A DNA stretch of 64,000 bases from assembly GCF_016862635.1 (NCBI RefSeq), contig NZ_BONI01000045.1, positions 1 through 64,000 of the forward strand. Reading direction: 5' to 3'. Shown one piece after another: positions 1-7,381 of the stretch. The notes below the pieces were generated by a model. The model saw nothing but the letters and a program-made list of their open reading frames with translations, made no database searches and had not been told where the DNA came from. The position numbers and the translations under genes were made by a program. This DNA is from Catellatospora coxensis. Lineage in GTDB: Bacteria > Actinomycetota > Actinomycetes > Mycobacteriales > Micromonosporaceae. Each line of letters begins with the position of its first letter. Position 1 is the stretch's first letter.

Positions 1-826
1 CGCCGAGGGCGGGGCTGTTGATGGCCAGGCCGTCGCGGGTGACCTGGTTGCCGGCGAGGCTCACGTTGAGCACGCCCGGGTCGGCCGGCGCCGGCCAGGT
101 CCCGGTGATCCGCCCGGCCAGGTAGTCCGGCCAGCGGGTGTTCGCCCCGAGCGTCGAGCCCGAACCGTCGGAGATCGAGTCGCCGAGCACGACGACCGTG
201 CCCAGGCCGGTCGGGGTGAGCACTTCGATCCCGGCCAGGTAGTAGAAGTGGTTGTACGCGGCGGTCTGCCCGCTGCCGTCGATGTCGCCGGCGCGGTCAC
301 CGGCGTAGACGTACGAGGTCTGGCGGGCGGTCCAGTGCCACGAGGTCGCACCCGTCGCGGTCGGCAGATAGAGGGTCACCGCCAGGTCCTGGGCGGCGGC
401 GACGGTCAGGTCGACCGGATCGCTGAGCACCTCGGCGCCCTTGTAGACCACGGTGGAGGCGCTGCCGTTGAAGGTGACCTCGCGAAGGCTGCCGGGCTGC
501 AGCGTCGGCGAGCCGGCGGCCACCGGCAGGCCGACGGTCGCGTGGCCGATGGTCAGCGGCTGCGTGCCGTACGCGTTGGTGAAGCGCAGCCGGATCTTCT
601 GCCCGCCGAGGGAGACCCGCACGAGCTGGCGGATCGACTGGTCGGTGAAGCCGTTGAGCGAGCTGCCGGTGTTGGCCAGGCTCGGCGCGGTCAGCGCGGT
701 GCCCCAGGTGCCCACCCAGCGCGGGGGCAGCCCGCCGGAGGCCGGTCCCGCCGCGCCGACCAGCGTGGTCGCGAGCAGGCCGAGTCCGGCGAGCGCGGCG
801 ACGGCACGCCTTCGGTTGATCATCAC
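1..826 (-). CDS. Secreted SGNH/GDSL hydrolase (3' end outside window)
   Basis: The first 275 or so residues of a secreted SGNH/GDSL-type esterase; the gene runs off the left edge, so the C-terminal Asp-x-x-His catalytic block is not visible. The N-terminus (MINRRRAVAALAGLGLLATT) is a typical signal peptide. It is followed by a beta-rich region beginning WVGTWGTALTAPS, common in actinobacterial secreted GDSL lipases, and the serine block VVVLGDSISDGSG lies near residue 215. A GTG at 826 sits 8 bases after a GGAGG Shine-Dalgarno sequence; an ATG at 823 is the next codon and also possible. The family hydrolyses ester bonds of lipids or acylated polysaccharides. Its neighbour is a pectate lyase, so a plant-polysaccharide deacetylase role is plausible but not shown. 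Confidence 0.85.
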   Translation of the reverse strand, partial: MMINRRRAVAALAGLGLLATTLVGAAGPASGGLPPRWVGTWGTALTAPSLANTGSSLNGFTDQSIRQLVRVSLGGQKIRLRFTNAYGTQPLTIGHATVGLPVAAGSPTLQPGSLREVTFNGSASTVVYKGAEVLSDPVDLTVAAAQDLAVTLYLPTATGATSWHWTARQTSYVYAGDRAGDIDGSGQTAAYNHFYYLAGIEVLTPTGLGTVVVLGDSISDGSGSTLGANTRWPDYLAGRITGTWPAPADPGVLNVSLAGNQVTRDGLAINSPALG

Positions 827-990
827 TTGTGGAACCTCCGTCGATTCCCGAGGGGGATGCGGCGGACCGTCCCGCCACCGGCACCACGATGTCAATAAAT
901 CTCTAATGTGGAGATATACGAATCTGCTGTGGTTATTGCCGGTTCGGCTGATTTATCCGGTACGTCTGGCGGCGTCCGGCCGCGCGCTGG

Positions 991-1022
991 GCGGGCCGCC
1001 CGGGGGGCACCGGGCGGCCCGC
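991..1022 (-). terminator. Hairpin terminator after the pectate lyase gene
   Basis: A 13-bp perfect GC-rich inverted repeat (991-1003 with 1010-1022, loop GGGGCA) begins 15 bases past the stop codon of the pectate lyase on the minus strand. There is no clear U tract, which is usual for actinobacterial terminators. Confidence 0.7.
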
Positions 1023-1036
1023 CGGTCTACCGCGGA

Positions 1037-2614
1037 TCAGAAGCGGGCTCCGACGTCGGCGCCGTTGGCGGGACGCAGGAACGTGGAGGAGGGGATCGAG
1101 CCGTCGGCGGTACGGGCTCCGGTGATCGTGCTCGGGTCGGTGCTCTGCAGCGACCAGGTGCCGCCGAGGTCCCACGAGTTGCCCGAGCCGCTGGAGTTGG
1201 ACCCGAGCGACACGGCGGTCCCGTTGGCCACCGCGAGGTTCTTGGTCAGCGTGCTGTCGGAACGGTTGGCGTTGAACCCGGTGCCGGGGTTGTCCCAGGC
1301 CGTGCAGCGGTCGATCAGATGCTGGCCGGGGTTGTTGTTGTCGATGAAACCGCCGACCGCGTTGTCCCAGGTCATGCTGTTGCGTACGGCGTGGCTCGCG
1401 GACACGGCGTTGCCGCCGAGCTTGAACCCGTTGCCGTCACCGGTGTAGTTCGGCAGGTTCCACCGGTTGAAGCCGTTGCCCCAGGACAGGCTGTTCTCCA
1501 GCAGGATCGGCGAGGAGAACATCCAGAAGTCGAGCCCGTCGTCGGAGTTGTTCCACAGGCGCGCGCCGCGCACCACGTTGCCGCTGCCGGAGCCCTCCTT
1601 GATGGCCAGGCCGTCGGCGCTCTCGCCGTTCTTGCGCGGGTCGCGGTTGCCGTAGCTGTCCAGGTTCAGGATCAGGTTGTTGCTGGAGGAGCCCTGCAGG
1701 TGCAGGCCGCTCTCGTAGTTGTCGCGGGTGATCAGCCGGTCGAACACGTTGTTGTTCGTGTCCAGGCCGAAGACGGCGTACGGCCCGTGGATGATCTCCA
1801 GGCCGATGATGCGCCACCAGTCGCCCTCGATGTGGATCGCGCCGCGTTCGGAGCGGGGGATGGTGGAGTCCACCGCGCCCGGCGTGTACGACATGTTCTC
1901 GCCGTCGAGCACGACCTTCTCGGTGCCGTAGTTGCGCAGGACGATCGGCTGGCTCGACGTGCCGTTCTTGAGGATCTGCACGTTGGTGCTCGGCGCGTAC
2001 GTCCCGCCGCGCACGTGGATCGTGTACCCGGGCTGGGCCAGGTCGACCGCGCGCTGGATGGTCTTCAGCGGGGCGCTCAGCGTGCCCGCGTTCGCGTCGT
2101 TGCCGCCGGTCGCCACGTACAGCGCGGTCGTGGGCGGCGGGGTGCCGCCCACCTCGAACTCCAGGTAGTCCACGTTGGCCAGGCCGGTCGCGGTGGTCGG
2201 GCTGAGGCGGATCGTGTTGCTGCCGGCGTTGACGTTGACCGTCAGCGTCTTGGTGGTCCAGGCGTCCCAGGTGCCGGTGCCCTCGAAGGACACGGTCTGC
2301 ACCGTCGCCCCGTTCACGACCAGCCCGGCCGGCCGCGCGGTGGTGGTGCCGTTGGCGAACCGTACGCCGAGCGTGGCGGTGCCGGCGTTCGCGGCGGTGA
2401 CCGTGAACTGCACGTACCCGCTGGTGCTGTTGGCGCCGTTGCAGAAGCCGGAGCCGGAGAACCCGGCCCAGTTGCTGTCGACGGTGCCGACGCAGACGGC
2501 GGGCGAGGTCTCGGCCTCGTGGCGGGTCGGCGCGGCTGCGGCCATGGGTGCGGGCAGCGCGAGCACCGCGCCGACGGCCAGGGCGGCGCCCGCGGCCAAT
2601 GATGTGACTCTCAT
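1037..2614 (-). CDS. Secreted CBM-pectate lyase (PL9-like beta-helix)
   Basis: A 525-residue exported polysaccharide lyase. Residues 1-28 form a signal peptide ending ALPAPMAAAA. Residues about 31-152 look like a CBM35/CBM6-type beta-sandwich (HEAETSPAVC at the start, VDYLEFEV at the end). A short GGTPPPTT linker leads to a right-handed parallel beta-helix starting LYVATGGNDANAGT. The helix carries the PL9-type block with YESGLHLQG, NRDPRKNGESADGLA and NNSDDGLDFW, whose Asp and Lys residues match the calcium and base positions of PL9 pectate lyases. Expected reaction: beta-elimination of polygalacturonate outside the cell. The gene stands alone, with its own operator-bearing upstream region and a terminator. 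The PL9 assignment is from motif recognition. Confidence 0.88.
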   Translation of the reverse strand: MRVTSLAAGAALAVGAVLALPAPMAAAAPTRHEAETSPAVCVGTVDSNWAGFSGSGFCNGANSTSGYVQFTVTAANAGTATLGVRFANGTTTARPAGLVVNGATVQTVSFEGTGTWDAWTTKTLTVNVNAGSNTIRLSPTTATGLANVDYLEFEVGGTPPPTTALYVATGGNDANAGTLSAPLKTIQRAVDLAQPGYTIHVRGGTYAPSTNVQILKNGTSSQPIVLRNYGTEKVVLDGENMSYTPGAVDSTIPRSERGAIHIEGDWWRIIGLEIIHGPYAVFGLDTNNNVFDRLITRDNYESGLHLQGSSSNNLILNLDSYGNRDPRKNGESADGLAIKEGSGSGNVVRGARLWNNSDDGLDFWMFSSPILLENSLSWGNGFNRWNLPNYTGDGNGFKLGGNAVSASHAVRNSMTWDNAVGGFIDNNNPGQHLIDRCTAWDNPGTGFNANRSDSTLTKNLAVANGTAVSLGSNSSGSGNSWDLGGTWSLQSTDPSTITGARTADGSIPSSTFLRPANGADVGARF

Positions 2615-2740
2615 GTGTCTCCCATGCTGGAGCGGCGTGGTACGAGCGCACGCAAGTGCGGACCCACGCCGCAGGGGCGGGACGACGCGCGAGGGTCCTC
2701 GCCCGGAAGGAACCCGGAACGTCGATGCGACCCAGTCTCT

Positions 2741-2790
2741 GGAAAGCGCTTGCCCATTGGCAAGGGTTGACGTTTGCAGATTTGTTGCAG
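2741..2790 (-). promoter_or_regulatory. Operator region upstream of the pectate lyase
   Basis: Three overlapping or adjacent elements lie 127-176 bases upstream of the lyase start. GGAAAGCGCTTGCC (2741-2754) is a near-perfect LacI-type palindrome around a central GCGC. An inverted repeat CTTGCC-N4-GGCAAG (2749-2764) overlaps it. TTGCAG occurs twice (2774-2779 and 2785-2790), 11 bases apart, i.e. one helical turn. This arrangement suggests repression by a LacI-family protein plus a second DNA-binding factor. No convincing -10/-35 pair was found, and the cognate regulators are not identified. Confidence 0.5.
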
Positions 2791-2810
2791 GCGACCGAAG
2801 TCCGCGGTGG

Positions 2811-3257
2811 TCAGGCCCCGCGGGTGAGGGTGCTGTCGTCGCGGGCGTCCATGTACATGTCGGACGCGATCTTCCAACCGTCCGGCTCGCGGACGAACAC
2901 CTTCAGCGAGAAGTTGCGCCGCACCGCCATCGCCGATCCGTCGGCGTGCTGCTGGCCCTCGCGCTCCAGGTAGGTCTTCACGACCGCCACGTCCGGGGCC
3001 ACCCACCGGATGTCGGCCTGTGGCGGGCCCAGCGGCCGCCCCGCGGCGAAGTGCCGGTCGGCGAACAGCTCGGTCAGGTATGCCGCGATCTGCGCGCCGC
3101 CCGTGCGGGTGGTGCCGAACGCGTTGGTCCAGTCCGCGTCCGCGGTGTACAGCTCGGCGACGCCGTCGGCGGACAGGCTGCCGAACGCGTGCGCCAGGCA
3201 CATCATCACCGCGCCGATCGCGTCCTCGTCCTGCGGGCTGCCCGCGCATCCGGTCAT
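2811..3257 (-). CDS. SgcJ/EcaC-type SnoaL-like domain protein
   Basis: A 148-residue cytosolic protein with the NTF2/SnoaL cone fold typical of the SgcJ/EcaC family: an N-terminal helix (DEDAIGAVMMCLAHAF), then the DWTNAFG strand, the KTYLEREG strand and a C-terminal sheet ending VREPDGWKIASDMYMD. Family members are small-molecule binders or isomerase-like enzymes, and most are uncharacterised. The start at 3257 was chosen because upstream in-frame sequence is arginine/proline-rich and unlike the family. It is transcribed divergently from the membrane-protein/two-component operon. The specific substrate is unknown. Confidence 0.75.
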   Translation of the reverse strand: MTGCAGSPQDEDAIGAVMMCLAHAFGSLSADGVAELYTADADWTNAFGTTRTGGAQIAAYLTELFADRHFAAGRPLGPPQADIRWVAPDVAVVKTYLEREGQQHADGSAMAVRRNFSLKVFVREPDGWKIASDMYMDARDDSTLTRGA

Positions 3258-3379
3258 GACCGCAGCGTACGACCGAGTGCCGGGACGCCACCGCGAAACG
3301 GGAAAGGCCGGCTGCCGGACCCGTGAACCGGACGGTCGGCACTGCCGCAGTGACCAACGGCCTGCATAGCCTGCGCGGC

Positions 3380-3955
3380 ATGTCAATGCAATGGTTGTCG
3401 CGCTTCGGCGCGGTCTGCGGCATCGTCCTCGCCCTGTCGCTGGGCGTGCCGGGTGTGGTGGAGGCGTTCACCGGGGAGACCACGGTGACCAGCTTCGTCG
3501 TCGGGCTCGGCGCGGCCTTCGGGGCTCCCGCGCTGTACGCCTACCAGCTGCGCCAGGCGGACGCGGCGGGCCGGTTCGGCGCGTTCGCGTTCGCGGTCAA
3601 CGTGATCGGGCTCGGCCTGTTCACCGGGGTCGGTTTCGCGTTGAACCTGGTCCTGTTCTTCCTCGACCAGGCGGCCGTGGCGGCGGTGCTCGACGGGCCG
3701 ACCCGGTGGGCGGTGCTGGGCAGCGCGGTCGTCTTCGTCGTCGGCAGCGTCCTGTTCGGAGTGTCCATGTTCCGGGCCCGGGTGCTGCCCCGGGTCGCGG
3801 CGGCCGGTTACACCGTCTCGCTGGTGCTGCTCGCCGCCGCGCTCGCCCCGCTGCCGGACTCGTTGCTCAGCAGCGCCGCGCACGTCGCGGCAGCCGCGTC
3901 ACTGGTGTGGCTGTCGGCCGCGGTCTGGCCCGTACCCTCGACCCGTGAACTCTGA
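3380..3955 (+). CDS. Small integral membrane protein, first gene of a two-component operon
   Basis: About 191 residues with five or six hydrophobic segments (for example LSRFGAVCGIVLALSLGV, VNVIGLGLFTGVGFALNLVL, WAVLGSAVVFVVGSVLFGV). I do not recognise a named family. The ATG at 3380 is preferred because a TAGCCT -10 box ends 7 bases upstream (3367-3372), the leaderless layout seen repeatedly in this window. The last codons overlap the GTG start of the histidine kinase, so the three genes are probably co-translated. A role as an accessory sensor or target of the two-component system is inferred only from this linkage. Confidence 0.75.
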   Translation: MSMQWLSRFGAVCGIVLALSLGVPGVVEAFTGETTVTSFVVGLGAAFGAPALYAYQLRQADAAGRFGAFAFAVNVIGLGLFTGVGFALNLVLFFLDQAAVAAVLDGPTRWAVLGSAVVFVVGSVLFGVSMFRARVLPRVAAAGYTVSLVLLAAALAPLPDSLLSSAAHVAAAASLVWLSAAVWPVPSTREL

Positions 3956-4979
3956 CCGTTCCGTCCGGTGGGTGTCGCCGGTGCTGTACACGGCGGTCCT
4001 GGTCGCCGGGCTGCACGCCTGGCTGGTCGGCATCGGCGACACCCGGCTGCCGCTGTTCCTCGGCGGCATGGCCGCGCTGTTCGCGCTGGAGTTCGTGCGG
4101 CACGACCTGATCGCCCTGCTCGGCCGCATCGCGCTGATCGCCGCCGTCGTGTCCGCCGACGGATCGGGCCTGTCCCGGGTGTTGCTGGCCCTGCTGCCGT
4201 TCACCGCGTACTTCGCCTTCGGCCGGGCGGCGGCCGTCGCGCTCGGCGCGGCCTGCCTGGCCGGGGTCGCCACGGTCGCGCAGCTGCGCCGGCCGGGTTG
4301 GACATCCGACACCGAGCAGGTGTCGGACCTGCTCATGCTGGCGCTGGCGATCGCCCTGGCGATCGCGATGGCGGCGGTCGCGGTGGAGGAGCGCCGGGGC
4401 CGCGAGCGCATCGCGGACCTGTCCGCGGCGGCCGAGCGGCAGCGGCTCGCCCGCGACCTGCACGACGACCTGGGCCATCACCTGACCGCCGTCATCGTGC
4501 TGCTGGAGAAGGCGGAGGCGTTCCGCGAGCGCGACCCGCAGGCCGCGCAGCGTGCCCTGGCCGACGCGAGCGGCTCGGCCCGGCGTGCGCTGAGCGAGGT
4601 GCGCACCTCGGTGCGCTCGTGGGACTTCCACCTCGGCACGGCGCTGCGGGAGCTGTGCACCGACACGGTCGTGCTCAGGCTCGCCGGGGACGAGAGCCGC
4701 TACCCGGAGCCGGTGCTGCGCTCGCTGTTCCACGCCGCGCAGGAGGCGATCACCAACGCCCGGCGGCACGCCGGGGACGGCGTCGTCGAGGTGTACGCCG
4801 ACCTGGGTCCGGATCGGGCGCTGCTGACGGTCACCGACACCGGCCCCGGGTTCGCCGCGGACCGGGAGGGCTTCGGGCTGCGCGGCATGCGCCGGCGGGT
4901 CCGCGGCGTCGGGGGAGAGGTCGCGGTGCGCAGCGCGGCCTCGGCGGGCACGCGGATCGAGGTGACGGTGCCGCTGTGA
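3945..4979 (+). CDS. NarL-family sensor histidine kinase
   Basis: A 344-residue membrane sensor kinase. Residues 10-145 contain about five transmembrane helices with only short loops, so it probably senses membrane state or a small ligand rather than binding a large extracellular domain. The HisKA_3 dimerisation block ARDLHDDLGHHL places the phosphoacceptor at His173. The HATPase domain follows, with an N box around EAITNARRHAGDG, the DTGPGF G1 box and GFGLRGMRRR. It starts at a GTG overlapping the upstream membrane-protein gene, and its stop overlaps the GTG of the response regulator. Expected role: autophosphorylation and phosphotransfer to that regulator. Signal unknown. Confidence 0.92.
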   Translation: MNSDRSVRWVSPVLYTAVLVAGLHAWLVGIGDTRLPLFLGGMAALFALEFVRHDLIALLGRIALIAAVVSADGSGLSRVLLALLPFTAYFAFGRAAAVALGAACLAGVATVAQLRRPGWTSDTEQVSDLLMLALAIALAIAMAAVAVEERRGRERIADLSAAAERQRLARDLHDDLGHHLTAVIVLLEKAEAFRERDPQAAQRALADASGSARRALSEVRTSVRSWDFHLGTALRELCTDTVVLRLAGDESRYPEPVLRSLFHAAQEAITNARRHAGDGVVEVYADLGPDRALLTVTDTGPGFAADREGFGLRGMRRRVRGVGGEVAVRSAASAGTRIEVTVPL

Positions 4980-5602
4980 CGACACGCGTGGTGGTGGTCG
5001 ACGACCAGCAGCTCATCCGGGAGGGCATCGCGTCCCTGCTCGGCATCCAGGACGGTGTCGAGGTCGTCGGCACGGCGGCCGACGGCCGTGAGGCGGTCGA
5101 GGTGGCCCTGCGCACCGGCCCCGACGTGGTGCTGATGGACGTGCGCATGCCGGGCATGGACGGCGTGGCGGCGGTGGCCGCCCTGGCGGAGAAGCTGCCG
5201 GCATGCCGGGTGGTCATGCTGACCACCTTCGACGACCAGGACTACGTGGTACGGGCGCTGCAGGCCGGCGCGGCCGGTTACCTGCTCAAGGACCTGCCGT
5301 CCCGGGATCTGGCCGCCGCGGTGAAGCTGGCCCACGCGGGCGTGCTCCCCCTCGACCCGGCCGTCGCGGCGCGGCTGACCGCCGCCGTTCCGCGGCGCAC
5401 CCCGGCCGTCACGTTGAGCGTCCGGGAGACCGACATCCTGCGGCTGGTCGCCCAGGGCATGACCAACCGGGAGATCGGCCGCGAGCTGCACCTGAGCGAG
5501 GGCACCGTCAAGAACCACATGTCGCGCATCCTCGACCGGCTCGGCCTGCGCGACCGCACCCAGGCCGCCGTGTACGCCCGCGACCACGGACTGACGTCCT
5601 GA
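4976..5602 (+). CDS. NarL/FixJ-type response regulator
   Basis: A 208-residue DNA-binding response regulator paired with the preceding kinase. The receiver domain has the acidic pocket VVVVDD (residues 5-10), the phosphoacceptor in VLMDVRMPGMDG (Asp55) and the conserved Lys in GYLLKD. A LuxR-type helix-turn-helix fills the C-terminus (LSVRETDILRLVAQGMTNRE through EGTVKNHMSRILDRLGL). The GTG start at 4976 overlaps the kinase stop by four bases, indicating translational coupling. Targets are unknown; autoregulation of the operon is usual for this class but not visible here. Confidence 0.93.
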   Translation: MTTRVVVVDDQQLIREGIASLLGIQDGVEVVGTAADGREAVEVALRTGPDVVLMDVRMPGMDGVAAVAALAEKLPACRVVMLTTFDDQDYVVRALQAGAAGYLLKDLPSRDLAAAVKLAHAGVLPLDPAVAARLTAAVPRRTPAVTLSVRETDILRLVAQGMTNREIGRELHLSEGTVKNHMSRILDRLGLRDRTQAAVYARDHGLTS

Positions 5603-5670
5603 CCCGAGGATCGTGCCGCCGGCTCGCATTTTCGGCTGCGTCGGCGCAGCGGCCACGGTAGCTTGGCGCG

Positions 5671-6759
5671 GTGACCGACGACCTGGACGAAGCACGCGCC
5701 CTGCTGCCCGGAGTGACCGTCACCCCGGTCGACGCCCTGGGCGGCAGCAGCCGGTCCGCGGTGCGCCGGGCGCGGATCAACGGCCCGGACACGCCGCCGA
5801 CGACGGTGATCGTGAAGACGTTCGACCATCCGGAGAGCTGGGCGCGCGAGTCGGCCGCGCTCGCCGTGCTGCCCGCGGGCACGCCCGCACCGCGGCTGAT
5901 CGCGGCAGGGCCGGTCCCGCCTGTCGTCGTCATGTCGGACCTCGGCGCGGGCACGAACGTGGCCGACGCCCTGCTCGGCACGGACCCGGCGGCCGCCGAG
6001 TCCGCCGTGTACGCCTGGGCCGACGCGATCGCGGCCGTGCACCTGGCGACATCCGGCTTGCGCGACGCGTTCCGCGCCGAGCTGGACGCCCGCGCCGAGC
6101 CGGGCACCGCGCCGCTGACCTCGGTCGCCGCGAAACTCGACGAGAACATCGCCGGCCTGCGGGCGGCTTGCGGGCCGCTCGGTGTGGCTGTACCGGAGTC
6201 CCTGGCCGACGCGTTCCGCGCCGAGGCCGCCCGTCTCGGCGACGACGCCAACTCGACGCTGTCGCCGAGCGACGCCTGCCCGGACAACAACGTGCTCACC
6301 GGCACCGGGCTCGCCCTGATCGACTTCGAGCACGCCGAGTGGCGGCACATCGCCTGGGATGTGGCCTACCTGCGGGTGCCGTGGCCGTCGTGCTGGTGCT
6401 CCTGGCGGCTGCCGGACGACGTCGCCGACCGGGCGGTGGCCCGCTACCGCGACGCGATGGCCGCCCACCTGCCGTACGTGAGCACGCCGGGGTTCGACCG
6501 CGACCTCGCCGCGGCCACGGTCCTGTGGGCGGTGCCGTACTCGTCGTGGTTCCTGCCGCAGACCCTCGCCGCGGACCCGACGGCCGCCGGCAAGCTGGAC
6601 TCGCCCCGGCGACGCGCGCTGCTGCTGCACCGCCTCGACCTCGCCCGGCAGATCTCGGCGGCCCCGGAGATCGCAGCGTTCGCCGGTGAGCTGCATGCGG
6701 CACTGGTGGGCAGGTGGGGCGAGGTGCCGCTGGCACTCGCGCGGGCCTTCCGGGGGTGA
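5671..6759 (+). CDS. Aminoglycoside phosphotransferase-family kinase
   Basis: A 362-residue protein with the APH/ChoK kinase-like fold: an N-lobe with PPTTVIVKTF (ATP-site Lys), the hinge and MSDLGAG region, then the catalytic loop near residue 205 reading SPSDACPDNN and the metal-binding LIDFEHAEW. The usual His-Gly-Asp at the catalytic loop is replaced here by Pro-Ser-Asp, but the catalytic Asp and the Asn five positions on are kept, so activity remains plausible. A TAGCTT -10 box ends six bases before the GTG start at 5671, suggesting a leaderless mRNA. The substrate (antibiotic, sugar, choline or other) cannot be told from sequence. Confidence 0.8.
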   Translation: MTDDLDEARALLPGVTVTPVDALGGSSRSAVRRARINGPDTPPTTVIVKTFDHPESWARESAALAVLPAGTPAPRLIAAGPVPPVVVMSDLGAGTNVADALLGTDPAAAESAVYAWADAIAAVHLATSGLRDAFRAELDARAEPGTAPLTSVAAKLDENIAGLRAACGPLGVAVPESLADAFRAEAARLGDDANSTLSPSDACPDNNVLTGTGLALIDFEHAEWRHIAWDVAYLRVPWPSCWCSWRLPDDVADRAVARYRDAMAAHLPYVSTPGFDRDLAAATVLWAVPYSSWFLPQTLAADPTAAGKLDSPRRRALLLHRLDLARQISAAPEIAAFAGELHAALVGRWGEVPLALARAFRG

Positions 6760-6777
6760 CGGTGCCCAGCCGGTGGA

Positions 6778-7335
6778 CTACTCCAGGTTCTCCCTGGAGA
6801 TCGGCGGGCCGATCCGGAGGTCGCGGAACGTGGCCTCCAGCCCCGCGCGCTCGGGTGAGCAGCACATGACACCGACGTCGACGGTCTCCGGCAGGTCGAG
6901 GTAGCCGAGGCGGGCCAGCTGCCACGTGCCGTCCGCGTTGCGGAAGTGCACGGTCAGGGCCTCGCCGAAGCGGGTCACCCGCATCGCCATCTCACCGCGG
7001 TGACCCGGGACCGGCACCATCGACACGTCGGAGAACTCGCGCGTGTAGACCGTGCTGACGTGGACGGTGCCGGAGGTGACCTCCAGGCCGGTCTTCAGCC
7101 AGTTGCCCACGTCGGCCCGGACCATCATGCCGGCCTGGTCGAACAGCGTCGTGTGCGAAGCGGACACGACGACCTCGGCGGTGAAGTCGCCGGCCACCGG
7201 CCGGTGGTAGAAGTGCCCGCTGTCGGTGACCCACCCGTAGAACGTCCTGCGCCAGAAGTCCGTCTTCAGCTCGGTGACGGCGCGCAGCACGCCGCCTTCC
7301 AGCGACCATTCACCCGGCTCGTTCAACCAGGACAT
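6778..7335 (-). CDS. DUF1349 domain protein downstream of the GH38 mannosidase
   Basis: A 185-residue protein of the DUF1349 family (concanavalin-like beta-sandwich). Signature parts are DFWRRTFYGWVTDSGHFYH, FDQAGMMVRADVGNWLKTGLE and VGVMCCSP. There is no signal peptide, so it is presumably cytoplasmic. ATG 7335 was chosen because the conserved fold starts immediately after it (WLNEPGEWSL) and upstream residues are low-complexity. It lies 46 bases after the GH38 gene on the same strand, so it is the last gene of that two-gene unit. DUF1349 proteins are often found beside glycoside hydrolases; whether they bind or cleave sugar is not settled. Confidence 0.85.
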   Translation of the reverse strand: MSWLNEPGEWSLEGGVLRAVTELKTDFWRRTFYGWVTDSGHFYHRPVAGDFTAEVVVSASHTTLFDQAGMMVRADVGNWLKTGLEVTSGTVHVSTVYTREFSDVSMVPVPGHRGEMAMRVTRFGEALTVHFRNADGTWQLARLGYLDLPETVDVGVMCCSPERAGLEATFRDLRIGPPISRENLE

Positions 7336-7381
7336 TCCCGTCAGCACAGCGGAGATCGTAACCGCCGCCGCGGCTGCGCGC

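Noticed and set aside
908-2602. 564-codon plus-strand frame across the pectate lyase
   Set aside because: No recognisable motif, Gly/Val/Arg-rich; the minus-strand lyase with signal peptide and beta-helix explains this DNA.
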